Notes under the pieces: generated by a model
Databases searched by the model: none
Seen by the model: the letters and a program-made list of their open reading frames with translations, nothing else
What the model was told of the DNA's origin: nothing
In this document: one piece after another, positions 31,201-41,500 of the stretch
Layout of the letters: every line of letters begins with the position of its first letter
How positions within the stretch are numbered: position 1 is the first letter of the stretch
NCBI GenBank assembly: GCA_947396885.1
Contig: OX377201.1
Location: 68,484,983-68,548,982 of the forward strand
Direction: 5' to 3'
Source of the DNA: Heligmosomoides polygyrus polygyrus
Lineage: Eukaryota; Nematoda; Chromadorea; Rhabditida; Heligmosomidae
DNA: 64,000 nucleotides
Position numbers and translations under genes: made by a program

Positions 31201-32999
31201 GACACCGTTAATTACATGGAGGCCGCTATTTTTACAGCCTGCTTTTTAAAGCGTAGAACCCACACTTCGTATTGTTTTAAAAGCTTTGTGAATTTTTCAG
31301 AGATGTCGCACATACTCCGAAATATGGTAGGCTACGTGGAGCCATTGCGTTATCCGATATCACCGATCGCCACTGAAGGATGGACTTCTCGCGGCAAAAA
31401 ATTTCTACCTTCTGGAGGAAGAGCATCAGAGAGTAAAAATTGTGCCATCTTAGAGTTCAAGATGTGATTAATATACAATCAAAAAATAAGCTTCTTCGCA
31501 GTGATCTCCGATATGATCAGGGAAGATCGATTTGCAAATTCTCATGTTTCATGAAAAATAATTTTTTACCTGAACCAGATCGCGCACACAGTTGAAATCT
31601 TGCCACAAAAATTAACAGGTCTTGCTCAATGCACAGTGTAAGAATCATGGTTTTCTGAAACGAATAGATTGGATCGACCACTGGTCGATATGACACCGAC
31701 GTCATGGGAGCGACGAAATTCGACGTTCACAAAAATGACTATAACTCGGTAAGTTTCCGCAATTTGAAAAAGCCAAAGGATTTTAGAAACCAGAAGAAAA
31801 GAGCCTTTACATAGCATAAAAATCTGTGTTCAAGAAGTAGATCTTAATACAGGGCTGAGGTCTTCGATTTTTGAGCGAAAAAAAATTGAAGTGGTTTTGT
31901 ATAAATAATTATATCCCGGTAAGCTTTCGAATTTTAAAGATTTAATAGCTTTTTGAAAACAAGACGAAAAGCGCTTTCAAACCATGTAGGAATTAGTTCT
32001 CATCAGGGAGGTCTTCATAGGGGGCGGGTGGGGTTCGAATTCTGGTCTATTGTTGCAAAAATACGTGCCAAAAATCGAACCCCCCTCGCCCGTATGAAGA
32101 TCCCTTTTTTGAAAACTGGTTTCTATATGGTTAAAAAGCATCTTTCCTCTATTTTTCAAAAGCAATTGGCATTTTTGAATTTCAAAAAGGGAACCGAGTT
32201 ATGATCAAATTTCTGAAGAACTGCTCGTAGACTCTGCACCGTCGACACTGGAGTCATTTCATAAAAACGATCATAACTCGGTTCTTTTTTCGAAATTCAA
32301 AAATGTTAATTGCTTTTTGAAAAAATGAGGAAATATGCTAAGTGACTATGCATAAATCTTTTTTCAATAAGGAGGTCTTCATAGGGGCAGGAGGGTTCGA
32401 TTTCTGGTCGATTTTTGGCAAAAATCGACCAAAAATCGAACNNNNNNNNNNNNNNNNNNNNNNNNNNNNNNNNNNNNNNNNNNNNNNNNNNNNNNNNNNN
32501 NNNNNNNNNNNNNNNNNNNNNNNNNNNNNNNNNNNNNNNNNNNNNNNNNNNNNNNNNNNNNNNNNNNNNNNNNNNNNNNNNNNNNNNNNNNNNNNNNNNN
32601 NNNNNNNNNNNNNNNNNNNNNNNNNNNNNNNNNNNNNNNNNACATGAGAATTTGCAAATCGATCTTCCCTGATCATATCGGAGATCACTGCGAAGAAGCT
32701 TATTTTTTGATTGTATATTAATCACATCTTGAACTCTAAGATGGCACAATCTTCACTCTCTGATGCTCTTCCTCATCTCTGAAGGTAGAAATTTTTTGCC
32801 GCGAGAAGTCCATCCTTCAGTGGCGATCGGTGATATCGGATAACGCAATGGCTCCACGTAACCTACCATATTTCGGAGTTTGTGCGACATCTCTGAAAAA
32901 TTCACAAAGCTTTCAAAACAATACAAAGTGTGGGTTCTACGCTTTAAAAAGCAGGCTGTAAAAATAGCAGCCTCCATGTAATTAACGGTGTCGAAAAAT
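31194..32999. mobile_element. Inverted-repeat element with 355-bp arms, containing assembly gap
   Basis: The arms 31194-31547 and 32642-32999 are near-perfect inverse copies, starting ATTTTTCGACACCGTTAATT. The interior (31548-32441) is AT-rich with shorter internal inverted motifs around GGTCTTCATAGGGG and AAAATCGACC, and it ends in the N gap. No coding function was recognised. The right side beyond 32999 repeats part of the arm in diverged form (33105-33195 resembles 32745-32840). Confidence 0.7.
32442..32641. other. Assembly gap (200 N)
   Basis: The gap is exactly 200 unknown bases. Sequence resumes directly at the inner edge of the right arm of an inverted repeat, so the true gap size and even arm identity are uncertain. 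Confidence 0.98.
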
Positions 33000-34249
33000 T
33001 TCGGCAAATCATACAAATCGGAGCGTCTGTTCATACAGCGGATCCATTCAGAAAAACAGGTTTTATTACCGTTGTCAAACTGTGGATTAAAACTTTATTG
33101 CGTACAACTCCACTTTCTGATGCTGTTTCCTGCAGAAGAGAGAAAATTAGTTCCGTGACAAGTCCATCCTCCGGTTACCATTCGGTCATCGCTTCGAAGA
33201 GTGCTTCCAAAAGTCTTGTTGGAAAAGCACTTATTTTTCCTTAGCAATTGACAGTTCAAATTTTATAGACGGCAATTTAGGACGTAGATGTCGCTCGTTC
33301 AGGTAGAAAACTGTAAAAAACACAATCTTAATTTGAAACATTTTTATATTAATTTTTACAACTTTGCGGGACGAATGAGAGACTCCACGCCTTCGTAGGC
33401 ATTCCTGGAAAAACAAAACAAAAAAAAATAAGAATTAAAAACATCACCTAAAAACCTGAAGAATAAGAGAGAATCCTCTGCCAAAACCGGAAGAGCACAA
33501 CCCCCCTCCCTCCAGACGAGGCCACAGTACGACCCCCCCCCCCTTCGATTCCCGAACCTCAAGCTTGGCCCTGAGCCACGTTCTGCGTGGGAAAGAAGGT
33601 AGCGTCCGCAAGATAGGCCTTATTAGATTGGTAATTGGAAAGCGGTCTAGAGGGAGCCCGAAGTAGCGTTGGTCTGATGCGTTACAAATGGACTTGAAGG
33701 TTGCTGGTGTCCACTATACCTTTGTCCTTTTCGAACTTCGAATGGTCGAATTTCGAATAAATTCGAATTTCGAATGTTCGAATATTCGACTATTCGAAGA
33801 AAGTCCAATATTCGAATTATTCGTTTATTCGAATATGGAGAAAGTCCAATATTCGAATTATTCGTTTATTCGAATATTCGAGAAAGCCCAATATTGGAAT
33901 GTTCGTTTATTCAAATATTCGAAGGCTTCGAATTTAGAATAATCGAATTTCGAATATTCTTTATCAATCTCTTAACAAGTTAATGGCAATCCTCTTCGAA
34001 AACCAGGGAATTGTGACCTTTTGTTAAGAACGATGTTTTGTTTCGCGTGTCACTCAAAGTGGCCAAATTGTGTGTATGTAATCTGACAAGGGAAGGGTCA
34101 GGAGCGTATGTCTGAAAGGGAAGAGCGAGTCATACAGGGAGAATCCCCACCCCTCAATTAGTATAAAAATGGGTTTATTTTTGCCAAGTCGTTAAACACA
34201 AGGAGTGGGGAGTCCGTTACAATGGAATTCGTGGGACTTGTACGTCCGC

Positions 34250-34335
34250 CAAGTGGCTCGGAGAGCAGTGGATAGAGACGTTGTTTCATGTGTGGGAGGT
34301 CGGGGGTTTGAATCTCCTAGTCTGCTGCATTTTTG
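34250..34335 (+). repeat. tRNA-like segment in left arm
   Basis: GAGAGCAGTGGATAGAGACG, then GGGAGGTCGGGGGTTTGAATC and TCC. The boxes have tRNA-like order and spacing. Confidence 0.45.
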
Positions 34336-34710
34336 CATTTCATAAGCTTGGTTGAGAGTTGAACGATTCTGACATCTATACAACTTTCAAATGTTTCGCC
34401 TAATTTTCCAGTTGTACACCGTAGAGAGTAAATTTCTTGCCACTTGTTTGTGACCGGTTTTTTAACCGCAAGGCAGTGAGAAAGCTACTCAACGATGTAT
34501 AAACGTTCAACACCAGTTATGCACAGGCCCAAAGTGCAGGAAACAGAAGCACTGGTCACAATCGGACAGTGTTCAAAAGCTACAGGACCTCACAGGTATA
34601 CCAGCGATCCACCTTCAATGTCATTATAACAAATCCGTTCCCCTCCAGCTATCCGCAGCTACCCGCAGCTTCGACGATTAAGCTTCAGGATGTTGTCCTT
34701 TTTTTGCTGG

Positions 34711-35007
34711 TCAAAAGAAAGGTCGTGCACAATGTCGTAGGAGTGAAACCGTTCCACCCGAGAACGTTCTCATATGTCCACTGCTTGCTTCCCTCTCCAC
34801 GTCTATCAGTTCATCTTGCGGATCCCAATCTTCTTCTTCCACCACTTCTACCTGTTCGTTTTCGTCATCTTCAAGTTGACGTGCTTCGAAGTCCTTGAGT
34901 ATGCTGGCCATCCGTTCGGCCAGCTTGCTTTCTTCCCTCGAAGGTTCCTTGCCTAAAGGTGGGCCACACTTCAGCGTAAGTAGGTGGATCACCACTCAGC
35001 ATCGGCG
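34711..35007 (-). CDS. Short acidic ORF, second copy, start region frameshifted
   Basis: The frame 34995-34711 encodes 94 residues beginning VIHLLTLKCGPPLG, then SREESKLAERMASILKDFEA, RQLEDDE and VEVVEEEDW. It aligns over about 60 residues with the ORF at 599-901. DNA upstream (ATGTCCGCCGATGC at about 35010) matches the ATGTCTGCCAACCC start of the other copy but is one base out of frame, giving an early TGA. An open frame further upstream (35369-34989) may belong to the same ancestral gene. The function is unknown. Confidence 0.35.
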
Positions 35008-35397
35008 GACATTGTTGGTGGTAGGTTTAAGAAACCTTCAGCTACCTCTGATTTCCAGTTGACAGGCAAAGATGAGAGAAAGAGTGTATCGATTGCCGTT
35101 AGCGTCAGTTTGCGGGATCCACAGTCTCTGAAAATACGAGCAGGATGGGTTTTCCCGAGGTCACCGGTCCATCTAGGGAAACAAACTGTGAGGAGCCAGT
35201 AGCTTTTGTACGCCGTCCGTATTGTGACCAGTGCTTCTTCTTCATGCACATTGTGCCTGTGTACCACTGATGTTGAATGTTTATACATCATTATGTTGAA
35301 CACCAAAGCATGCAGCTGGAAAAATGAGTAGAAAACCTCTGAAATGGTATAGACGTCAGAATCCATCAAGTCTCAACAATTAGTTGAAATGCAAAAG

Positions 35398-35480
35398 TGC
35401 AGCAGCGCAGGAGAATTGAACCCTCGATCTCCCTCGCATGAAGCAACGTCTCTATCCACTGCGCTGCGACCCGCTTGCGG
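35398..35480 (-). repeat. tRNA-like segment in right arm
   Basis: Read on the minus strand: GCAGCGCAGTGGATAGAG, then GGGAGATCGAGGGTTCAATT and CTCCTGCGCTGC. The first and last seven bases (GCAGCGC and GCGCTGC) can pair like an acceptor stem, but a proper anticodon arm is not evident. Confidence 0.5.
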
Positions 35481-37399
35481 GAGACGCATCGCGGACATAC
35501 AAGACCGCTGAACTCGTGAGGTGCCCATTACATTGTAACTACAACGACCCCGTACTCCTTGGGTTTTTCTTGGCGAAAAAATAAACAAATTTTTATACTA
35601 ATTGAGGGGTGGGGATTCTCCCTATATGACTCGCTCTTTCCGTTCAGGCATACGCTTCAGACACTTCCTTTGTTAGTCCACGCGAGGTAATCGTGGGCAA
35701 ACGCTCCGCTGTGTCCCTGCTTCCTTTGAACACCATCGAGGCTCCTGCAGCCAGTCACGTGAATAACGAGTGAATCGTGTTGTGGCTGTTCAATGACGCT
35801 TTTGCCTTCGATATACTACGGGAGAATCTTCGTTTAGTATTTCTACCCCAAGTACAGCGACGGAACGATTAAAGCCGGAAGGAGCTGCAGTAGGGAGGTA
35901 GCACTTTCTGGAGCCTGGGAAGCTCCTGCTTTCTGCCAGCAAAGACCTTAAAGAAGAGAGGAGGAGCAATGGCTATGGAGTACAAGAGCCAGTCATACTC
36001 CGTTTCCTATGAAAGCGAGCCATCCACATTTCCGCAATAACACTGTCCAAGTCGTAGTGTCTTACCAGATTAGATTCCAACCATGGACTTCGGGTCCGTT
36101 TGCTTATAAGTATCGCGAAGCTCTTCAACAGAGCCAGGACGCAGATTGAATGCATTCATGAGCCTCCAATGTGCCTCTTCTGCACCAGATCGCCCTTGTG
36201 CTACTTCTTCGTCCATGCTAACATTTCTTTTACCACATAGAAGCTTCGGTATAACCTAAGGAGACAGTAACCTATGGAGCAAGATGTATAACAATCTAGC
36301 TCTTCCTAACCAAGGTGTTTCTCTCTTCCCGGGGCACGAATTCTTAGGGAAGCAAGGGTGCCTCATTGTTATTATACCTTTTTCACCATCTTTTGGTCTC
36401 CTGAAGGAAATGGATGGAGCAGCTTTCGCGGCGCTTGAACAACGGCATCTGAGCCTTGACACTGACTTCCACAGCCTCGGTTCGGTCCTCAGCTCGCCCT
36501 CGCCTCGCTCGTAGCCTTCAGCCTCAGTAGCATTTATCACTCACTGGACTCGCAACACTCCACTCTATTAGCCCTGATTTTACGGAAGAGTAGGGGGAGT
36601 ATGTCGGCCACGGGACAGGAGATCCATTGATAGAAATCGATGCACCGCAATTGATAATTACTGATCCTTTTCGCAATTAACCAACTGGCACAAGAGTAAT
36701 GACAATCTGAGCCTTTGTATATGCCGCTCTGTCGAACGCAGTTTACAGTGGGTAATAAAAAAATAAGTAAATGTCAATCATTGGGTGGCCACAATAAGTA
36801 ATGTGTTCATTTGATTATTCGAATAATCGACAATTCGAAATTCGATCATTCGAAATTCGAAGTTTTGAGATTCGAATAATATTCGATCTTTCGAAATTCG
36901 AAATTTTGGAAATCGAATATTATCGATCATTAGAAATTCGAAATTTTGAGAATCGAATAATATTCGATCATTCAAAATTCGAAATTTTGGAAATCGAATA
37001 TTATTCGGTCATTCGAAATTCGAAATTTGGAAAATAGAATATTATTCGATCATTCGAAATTCGAAATTTTTTCCCAAGGACAAAGGTATAGTGTCCACCT
37101 TGATTTAGCGCTGGATCTGCGGCGCATTTTACTCTGAACACTATGCTAAGAGGAGTGTTAACTAATACATTAAATGTCACTGACCTGCCTTTCTTCTTTG
37201 ATGGTTAACCTCTTTTTTGAACAACTTCGAGTTGAGTGGTTCCACCCAATCCTTCCTCATTTCTTGCATTGATTGCGGATTTTAATTGTCTTTTGCTCCT
37301 ATGTTTTTTGCTATGTTCAAATCGCTGATCCAATGTTGGAATTGACTTCAGATGAAATACGTGCAGAAACAAGAGAATCAGGGGTGAATCTATCTTTTC

Positions 37400-37545
37400 T
37401 GAACGCAGTGTATATGGAGTTGATGGTTGCTGGTTTCCACCCTGATCTAGAGCTGGATCGAGGAAGGTGGCGTCATTATACCAGAATGCGGACCCCGCCA
37501 CAATGCGCGACAAACACTGAAGAAAAAGAAGAAGAAGATCCCGTA
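37400..37545 (+). mobile_element. Truncated RTE 3' tail
   Basis: The sequence from GTATATGGAGTTGATGGTTG through GCGGACCCCGCC to CTGAAGAAAAAGAAGAAG matches the last 120 bases of the RTE at 19208-22195. Only the 3' end is present. Confidence 0.7.
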
Positions 37546-38160
37546 CACCCTCTTGCCTCAAACTGCCACTGCGACCTTGTACCTATCCCTTGTCAGATGC
37601 GCATTTCCGTCGAGGCATATCGTTGTCTCATAGCCCTAGTCTGTCATGCTTCTAATGGTCTTTTTTGGTGTAGCACTGTCAAGTGGGCTTGGCTATCCAC
37701 TGTTCGCGGTTTCAAAAATCTGACACTGAACGGTGCAAAGTTAAAAACACGTTCGGTAGGATAATGCATAATGAACTCACCCTTTCATGCATGAAGAAAA
37801 CGACCTCGGCATAACAATTCACACCGAGATTTACTGAGAGTCAATAACAAAATGTAGTATGAACTCCGACAGGTCAACGCTGTTGGGAATATTGTCAAAG
37901 CGGATTAGGGACATAAGCGGGCCAAGAGAGCACATTGAAGATCTCTAGGCGTTTCAATGATCTCAAATAGGCATCATTAACCGTAGCTTTTTTGATTGCG
38001 CCTGTACAAAAAAAATGAGGAGCGCTTAAGAATAGCACCAGTGTTCTGTATGGCCAATGTTTTTTCACATAAAAACCTGCGAGACAAACACTTTGGTGCA
38101 GTCAGCACAACAGACACTAACACATGAACACCAGACAAGTGTTTTGAATCCTGCTCTGCG
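37546..38160. other. Unassigned sequence
   Basis: No supported gene or repeat partner was found. A plus-strand frame continuing from the RTE tail is fortuitous. Confidence 0.4.
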
Positions 38161-38406
38161 ATGGATGCGGATGGGAACCATGTCTCAGAGCAGCGGCCGA
38201 TTTCGGTCTCTTCAGTGTCTCATTCGTCATCCAGCGCAAATGACTTCAGTATCAAGAGTAGCGTCGCAGATCCTATCCAGATGGCCTTCGCACGTGAAGC
38301 AGCGACACCTGCAAGCAGCCCACGACTGCTTCCTTCGCACAGCAATCGATCTCCTTCTCTCCAGTACCCGATGAACTTGTTTGTCGTGCTCGATTCTTCA
38401 GATTGA
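38161..38406 (+). CDS. Serine-rich ORF of unknown function
   Basis: An 81-residue frame starts MDADGNHVSEQRPISVSSVS and contains many Ser, Pro and Ala residues, ending LFVVLDSSD. It lies 164 bases upstream of the signal-peptide exon of the secreted repeat gene on the same strand. There is no recognised domain, signal peptide or membrane segment. It could be an exon of a neighbouring gene, a separate small gene or chance coding in a relatively GC-rich region. I have no transcript or homology support. Confidence 0.2.
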   Translation: MDADGNHVSEQRPISVSSVSHSSSSANDFSIKSSVADPIQMAFAREAATPASSPRLLPSHSNRSPSLQYPMNLFVVLDSSD

Positions 38407-38569
38407 TCGCCTTCAGTGTACGATGCTCGCTCACCCTCAGTTACATAAACATCGACCGAGACGGTGGCGAGGCTTCTAGACGAGGACGACCGGCGGATGG
38501 GCGGGAGCCAAACACCCGGCGATGCCGCGTGCGATCACAGGCAGTCGGCCAGCGCCATTGCTGCGGGGA

Positions 38570-41500
38570 ATGATGTGCCGACTTGTGCTCAGTCTCTTCC
38601 TTCTCGCCGTCGCCGTCCAGGTAAACAGTTCGCCTTGGCCTGGGCAGATGTTTGGGGTGGCGTTTAGTGCTCCACCGGGGGTCGCCGCCCGTTTTTGCCC
38701 GCTTTTCCTGCACACTCCTGGTTGTGCACGAATATCTACCAGTATGCTAATGAAATGTCGGTTCTTCGAGTAGACCATGCGAAAGTTTCTGCAAGATGGA
38801 ATCAGTAGAATCTTCGCTAGCCCCTCATTTAGGAAGTAGTTACTTCACTAAAATGATTAAGTTTGATTTTCCAGAACCTTGTTTTGTGTTTTCAGAACCT
38901 TTGATCGCTTCTTGTTGCTGAAGCTGTTGCCGAATTGTCGTACTATTATCATCCACTCTAGTACTAATTTGTAACACAGGCATCAACGATTTCCTGCCGA
39001 TAAACTTCCCCCATTGTTGGAGAGCTTACGCATGAGAATGGATCGTTAAAGACGAAGACTGGAAAATGTGATGCACATCTTTCGGAGTTTTCCTGTTCTC
39101 AGTATGAACCTATCCAAACTTGTCCAGACGGCTAAGGAGAATTGAGCTGCACTATTTTTGCGACTTCGAGCAGAAGTGGTCCACGAAGTCGTTATCTGTT
39201 CCTGAACTGAGCACACTAAACGGCTTGAATTTCCGTCAGCCACTTCTTTCAATGGCGACCGGTACTATGCGCATACATAGGTGATGAGATGATTCCACTG
39301 TTCTGCTCACTTTTCCTGTTGTCATAACAGTGATAAGTGAGCGATCTATATAGAGACGAACTAGGTTGAGCCGCTCTGATGAGCAAGACTAGGGTTATTT
39401 CTTGATTCCGCAAAAAACGTGCACATAAGGCCAAAGTAGAAGGCAGCTCGCACTTTCTGTCAGGACGACGTGGTAGATGTCGGTCCACCTATGCTAACGA
39501 AAACAGATTTCGTGGGACGATTGCCGACAATCAGTAAAAAAAATCACCAAGCGCTAAACATCACTAGTCTGTGATCACCGCCACCCTCTCCTGTTTTGAC
39601 GACACCCTTCGCTTCGTAAAGGAGTGAAGAAAAATGAATCAAATTCATCGGTTACTTTGAAACAGACCGAAGGTCGTGGCTGTACTATCATGTTTTGTTC
39701 GATTCATAGCAGTCTTGATTTGCTGCTCCGTTCCGTAACAGTTTGCCTATTTCTCAGCACGGTAAATATTTACACCGAAGTGTCGAGCACCTGTTCAAAT
39801 TTTATGGGAAGTGCAGGGAATATGGGGTTTTTGTGCCAATCGATTCTTTGCCATTCACTGCATTGAATTGCTCATGTCATGTAGCATTCCTCTCAGAATC
39901 ATCGTCATCATTCCAGTTGTGAGTCATAAGCTGTGACGGATGCGCGTACCGATTCCATGAGGTTTTGTATATTGTTCACCCATATCTGGCACTTATAACC
40001 CAATTCAATATTTCCTGGACAGCAAATTTTCTAGACAGTCTTGAGACTCTGTGCTACTTCAGTTAGAATTGTTAACGTATTAGGTTGTCCCATGAGTCCC
40101 CGACGTTTTTTTGGACGATTCATTGCGGATTTCGTCGGCGATCTCTCGCATAGCGCTATACAGCCTTCGAAAGAGAATGATTTGCTCTATCAGAGTGTAT
40201 GTATTGCATTTCCTTTCTCATCCTGAATTTTGTCAATTTTTAGATGTTGAAGTAAAATGTGAAAAAGTGAAAAGTGGCCTTCGCCGACAGTTGCTTCTCT
40301 CCGCTTAGGTTTGGAATTTTTTGCTCAGCTTTCCATAGCATTTGGAAAGCAATCTCCTGTACTACAAGAGTACGTGTTGGTTCTACTTGCTCACTTATCC
40401 CTTATTGACTTTTAGGCCATTAAATTGAGACGTCCGAAGGAGAAAATTTTTTACCGACAGCTCTTGCTCTGTGGTTGGACTTTTTTGCTTGGTGTTATAT
40501 GTCGTTCGAAAGAGAATGTCTTGCTCTATGTATAGGAATCTATGTCGCGTTTATTGATTCCTTTCGAATATCGACAAAATGCCAAAAAGAGAAAAATCAC
40601 CTTCTCCAACAACTCCTTCTCCTTGTTCAGTTTGTCTTGCCCATTTTTTACCACACTCGAAAGTGCATGTCTTGTTCTACCAGAACATATAATTGTTCTT
40701 CGGCCATTTAAATTTTTGCTAGTTTTCAGGTCATCAAAATGGAGCAGTGTCAGGTCGACAAGGATGAGCTGTTTTGGCACCTTCTTCTCTTTGCTTTCAA
40801 CCAGGGCTCTAGTGCGGCTAAGGCACTAGAATCCTGGTTGACCGTACAAGCACCATTTCTCATCGCCAGTTACAATTCCGTGCAAAAATCGTTGAGTATG
40901 TCCGTGTGATGAATGAACATCAGGAACCAGCGAGTGACGATTGCTGCCGGCCTGCTTGTCCGTCGTCATTCATCACACGGACATATTCAATGATTTTTTG
41001 CACAGAATTGTAACTAGCGATGGAAAATAGTGTTTGTACGGTCAACCAGGGTAAAAGTGCCTTAGCCGCACTAGAAAAAGGTTGAAAGCAAAGAGAAGAA
41101 GGTGCCGGAATTGCTCATCCTTGTCGACCTGGCACTGCTCCATTTTGGTGACCTGAAAACTAGCAAAAATTTAGATGGCCGAAGAACAAATCATATATTC
41201 TGGACATGCTAAGACATGCGCTTTCGAGTGTCATATCACTCGTCATATAAAACTGAACAAGACAGTCTGAATAAGGAGAAGGAGTTGTTGGTGAAGATGA
41301 TTTTTATCTTATTGGCATTTTGTTGATATTCGACAGAAATCAGCATGAGCCAATAAACGCGACACGAATTCTTATAGGGCAAGACATTCTCTATCGAACG
41401 GCAGATAACATTGAACAAAAAAGTCCTACCACAGAGCAGGAGTTTCGGTAAAAGTTCGGGCGGAAAAGTAGGACGTTCCAAGTTGATGACCTAAAATCAA

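Larger units (their letters stand above)
34098..35670. mobile_element. Long-TIR element with tRNA-like arms and internal ORF, nested
   Basis: The left arm 34098-34390 and the right arm about 35365-35670 are inverse copies, including AGAGCGAGTCATA, GAATCCCCACCCCTCAATTA and the tRNA-like part. Both tRNA-like segments read inward. The interior carries, on the minus strand, an ORF related to that of the 1-1224 element. The arms differ in sequence from those of 1-1224 apart from the tRNA-like theme. Confidence 0.7.
33715..37090. mobile_element. TATACC-ended element, copy B, with exact 8-bp target duplication
   Basis: The left end TATACCTTTGTCC and the right end GGACAAAGGTATA form perfect 13-bp inverted ends. 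GTGTCCAC is duplicated at 33707-33714 and 37091-37098. It is inserted in the 3' tail of an RTE copy. TTCGAAT-type arrays flank both ends (about 33728-33960 and 36815-37075). Within it lies a further inverted-repeat element at 34098-35670. Size and structure match copy A at 12366-15711. Confidence 0.9.
27521..37118 (+). mobile_element. RTE copy expanded to 9.6 kb by nested insertions
   Basis: It starts at CGATGTCTGCTCCTCCACG, matching the 5' start of the RTE at 19208. RTE sequence resumes at about 28066-28347, 29971-31148, 33576-33714 and 37091-37118. Insertions are a tRNA-like repeat (27588-28065), a CAGGG element containing a Penelope fragment (28348-29970), an inverted-repeat region with the assembly gap (31149-33575) and the TATACC element copy B (33715-37090). 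The RT domain equivalent to 20700-21960 of the other copy is missing. Confidence 0.8.

Noticed and set aside
32342..32749. Open frames crossing the N gap
   Set aside because: They are produced by unknown bases and are not evidence of coding.
37273..37764. 163-residue plus-strand open frame
   Set aside because: Its middle coincides with an RTE 3' tail (37400-37545) ending in AAGAAGAAG; the rest has no domain, so it is fortuitous.
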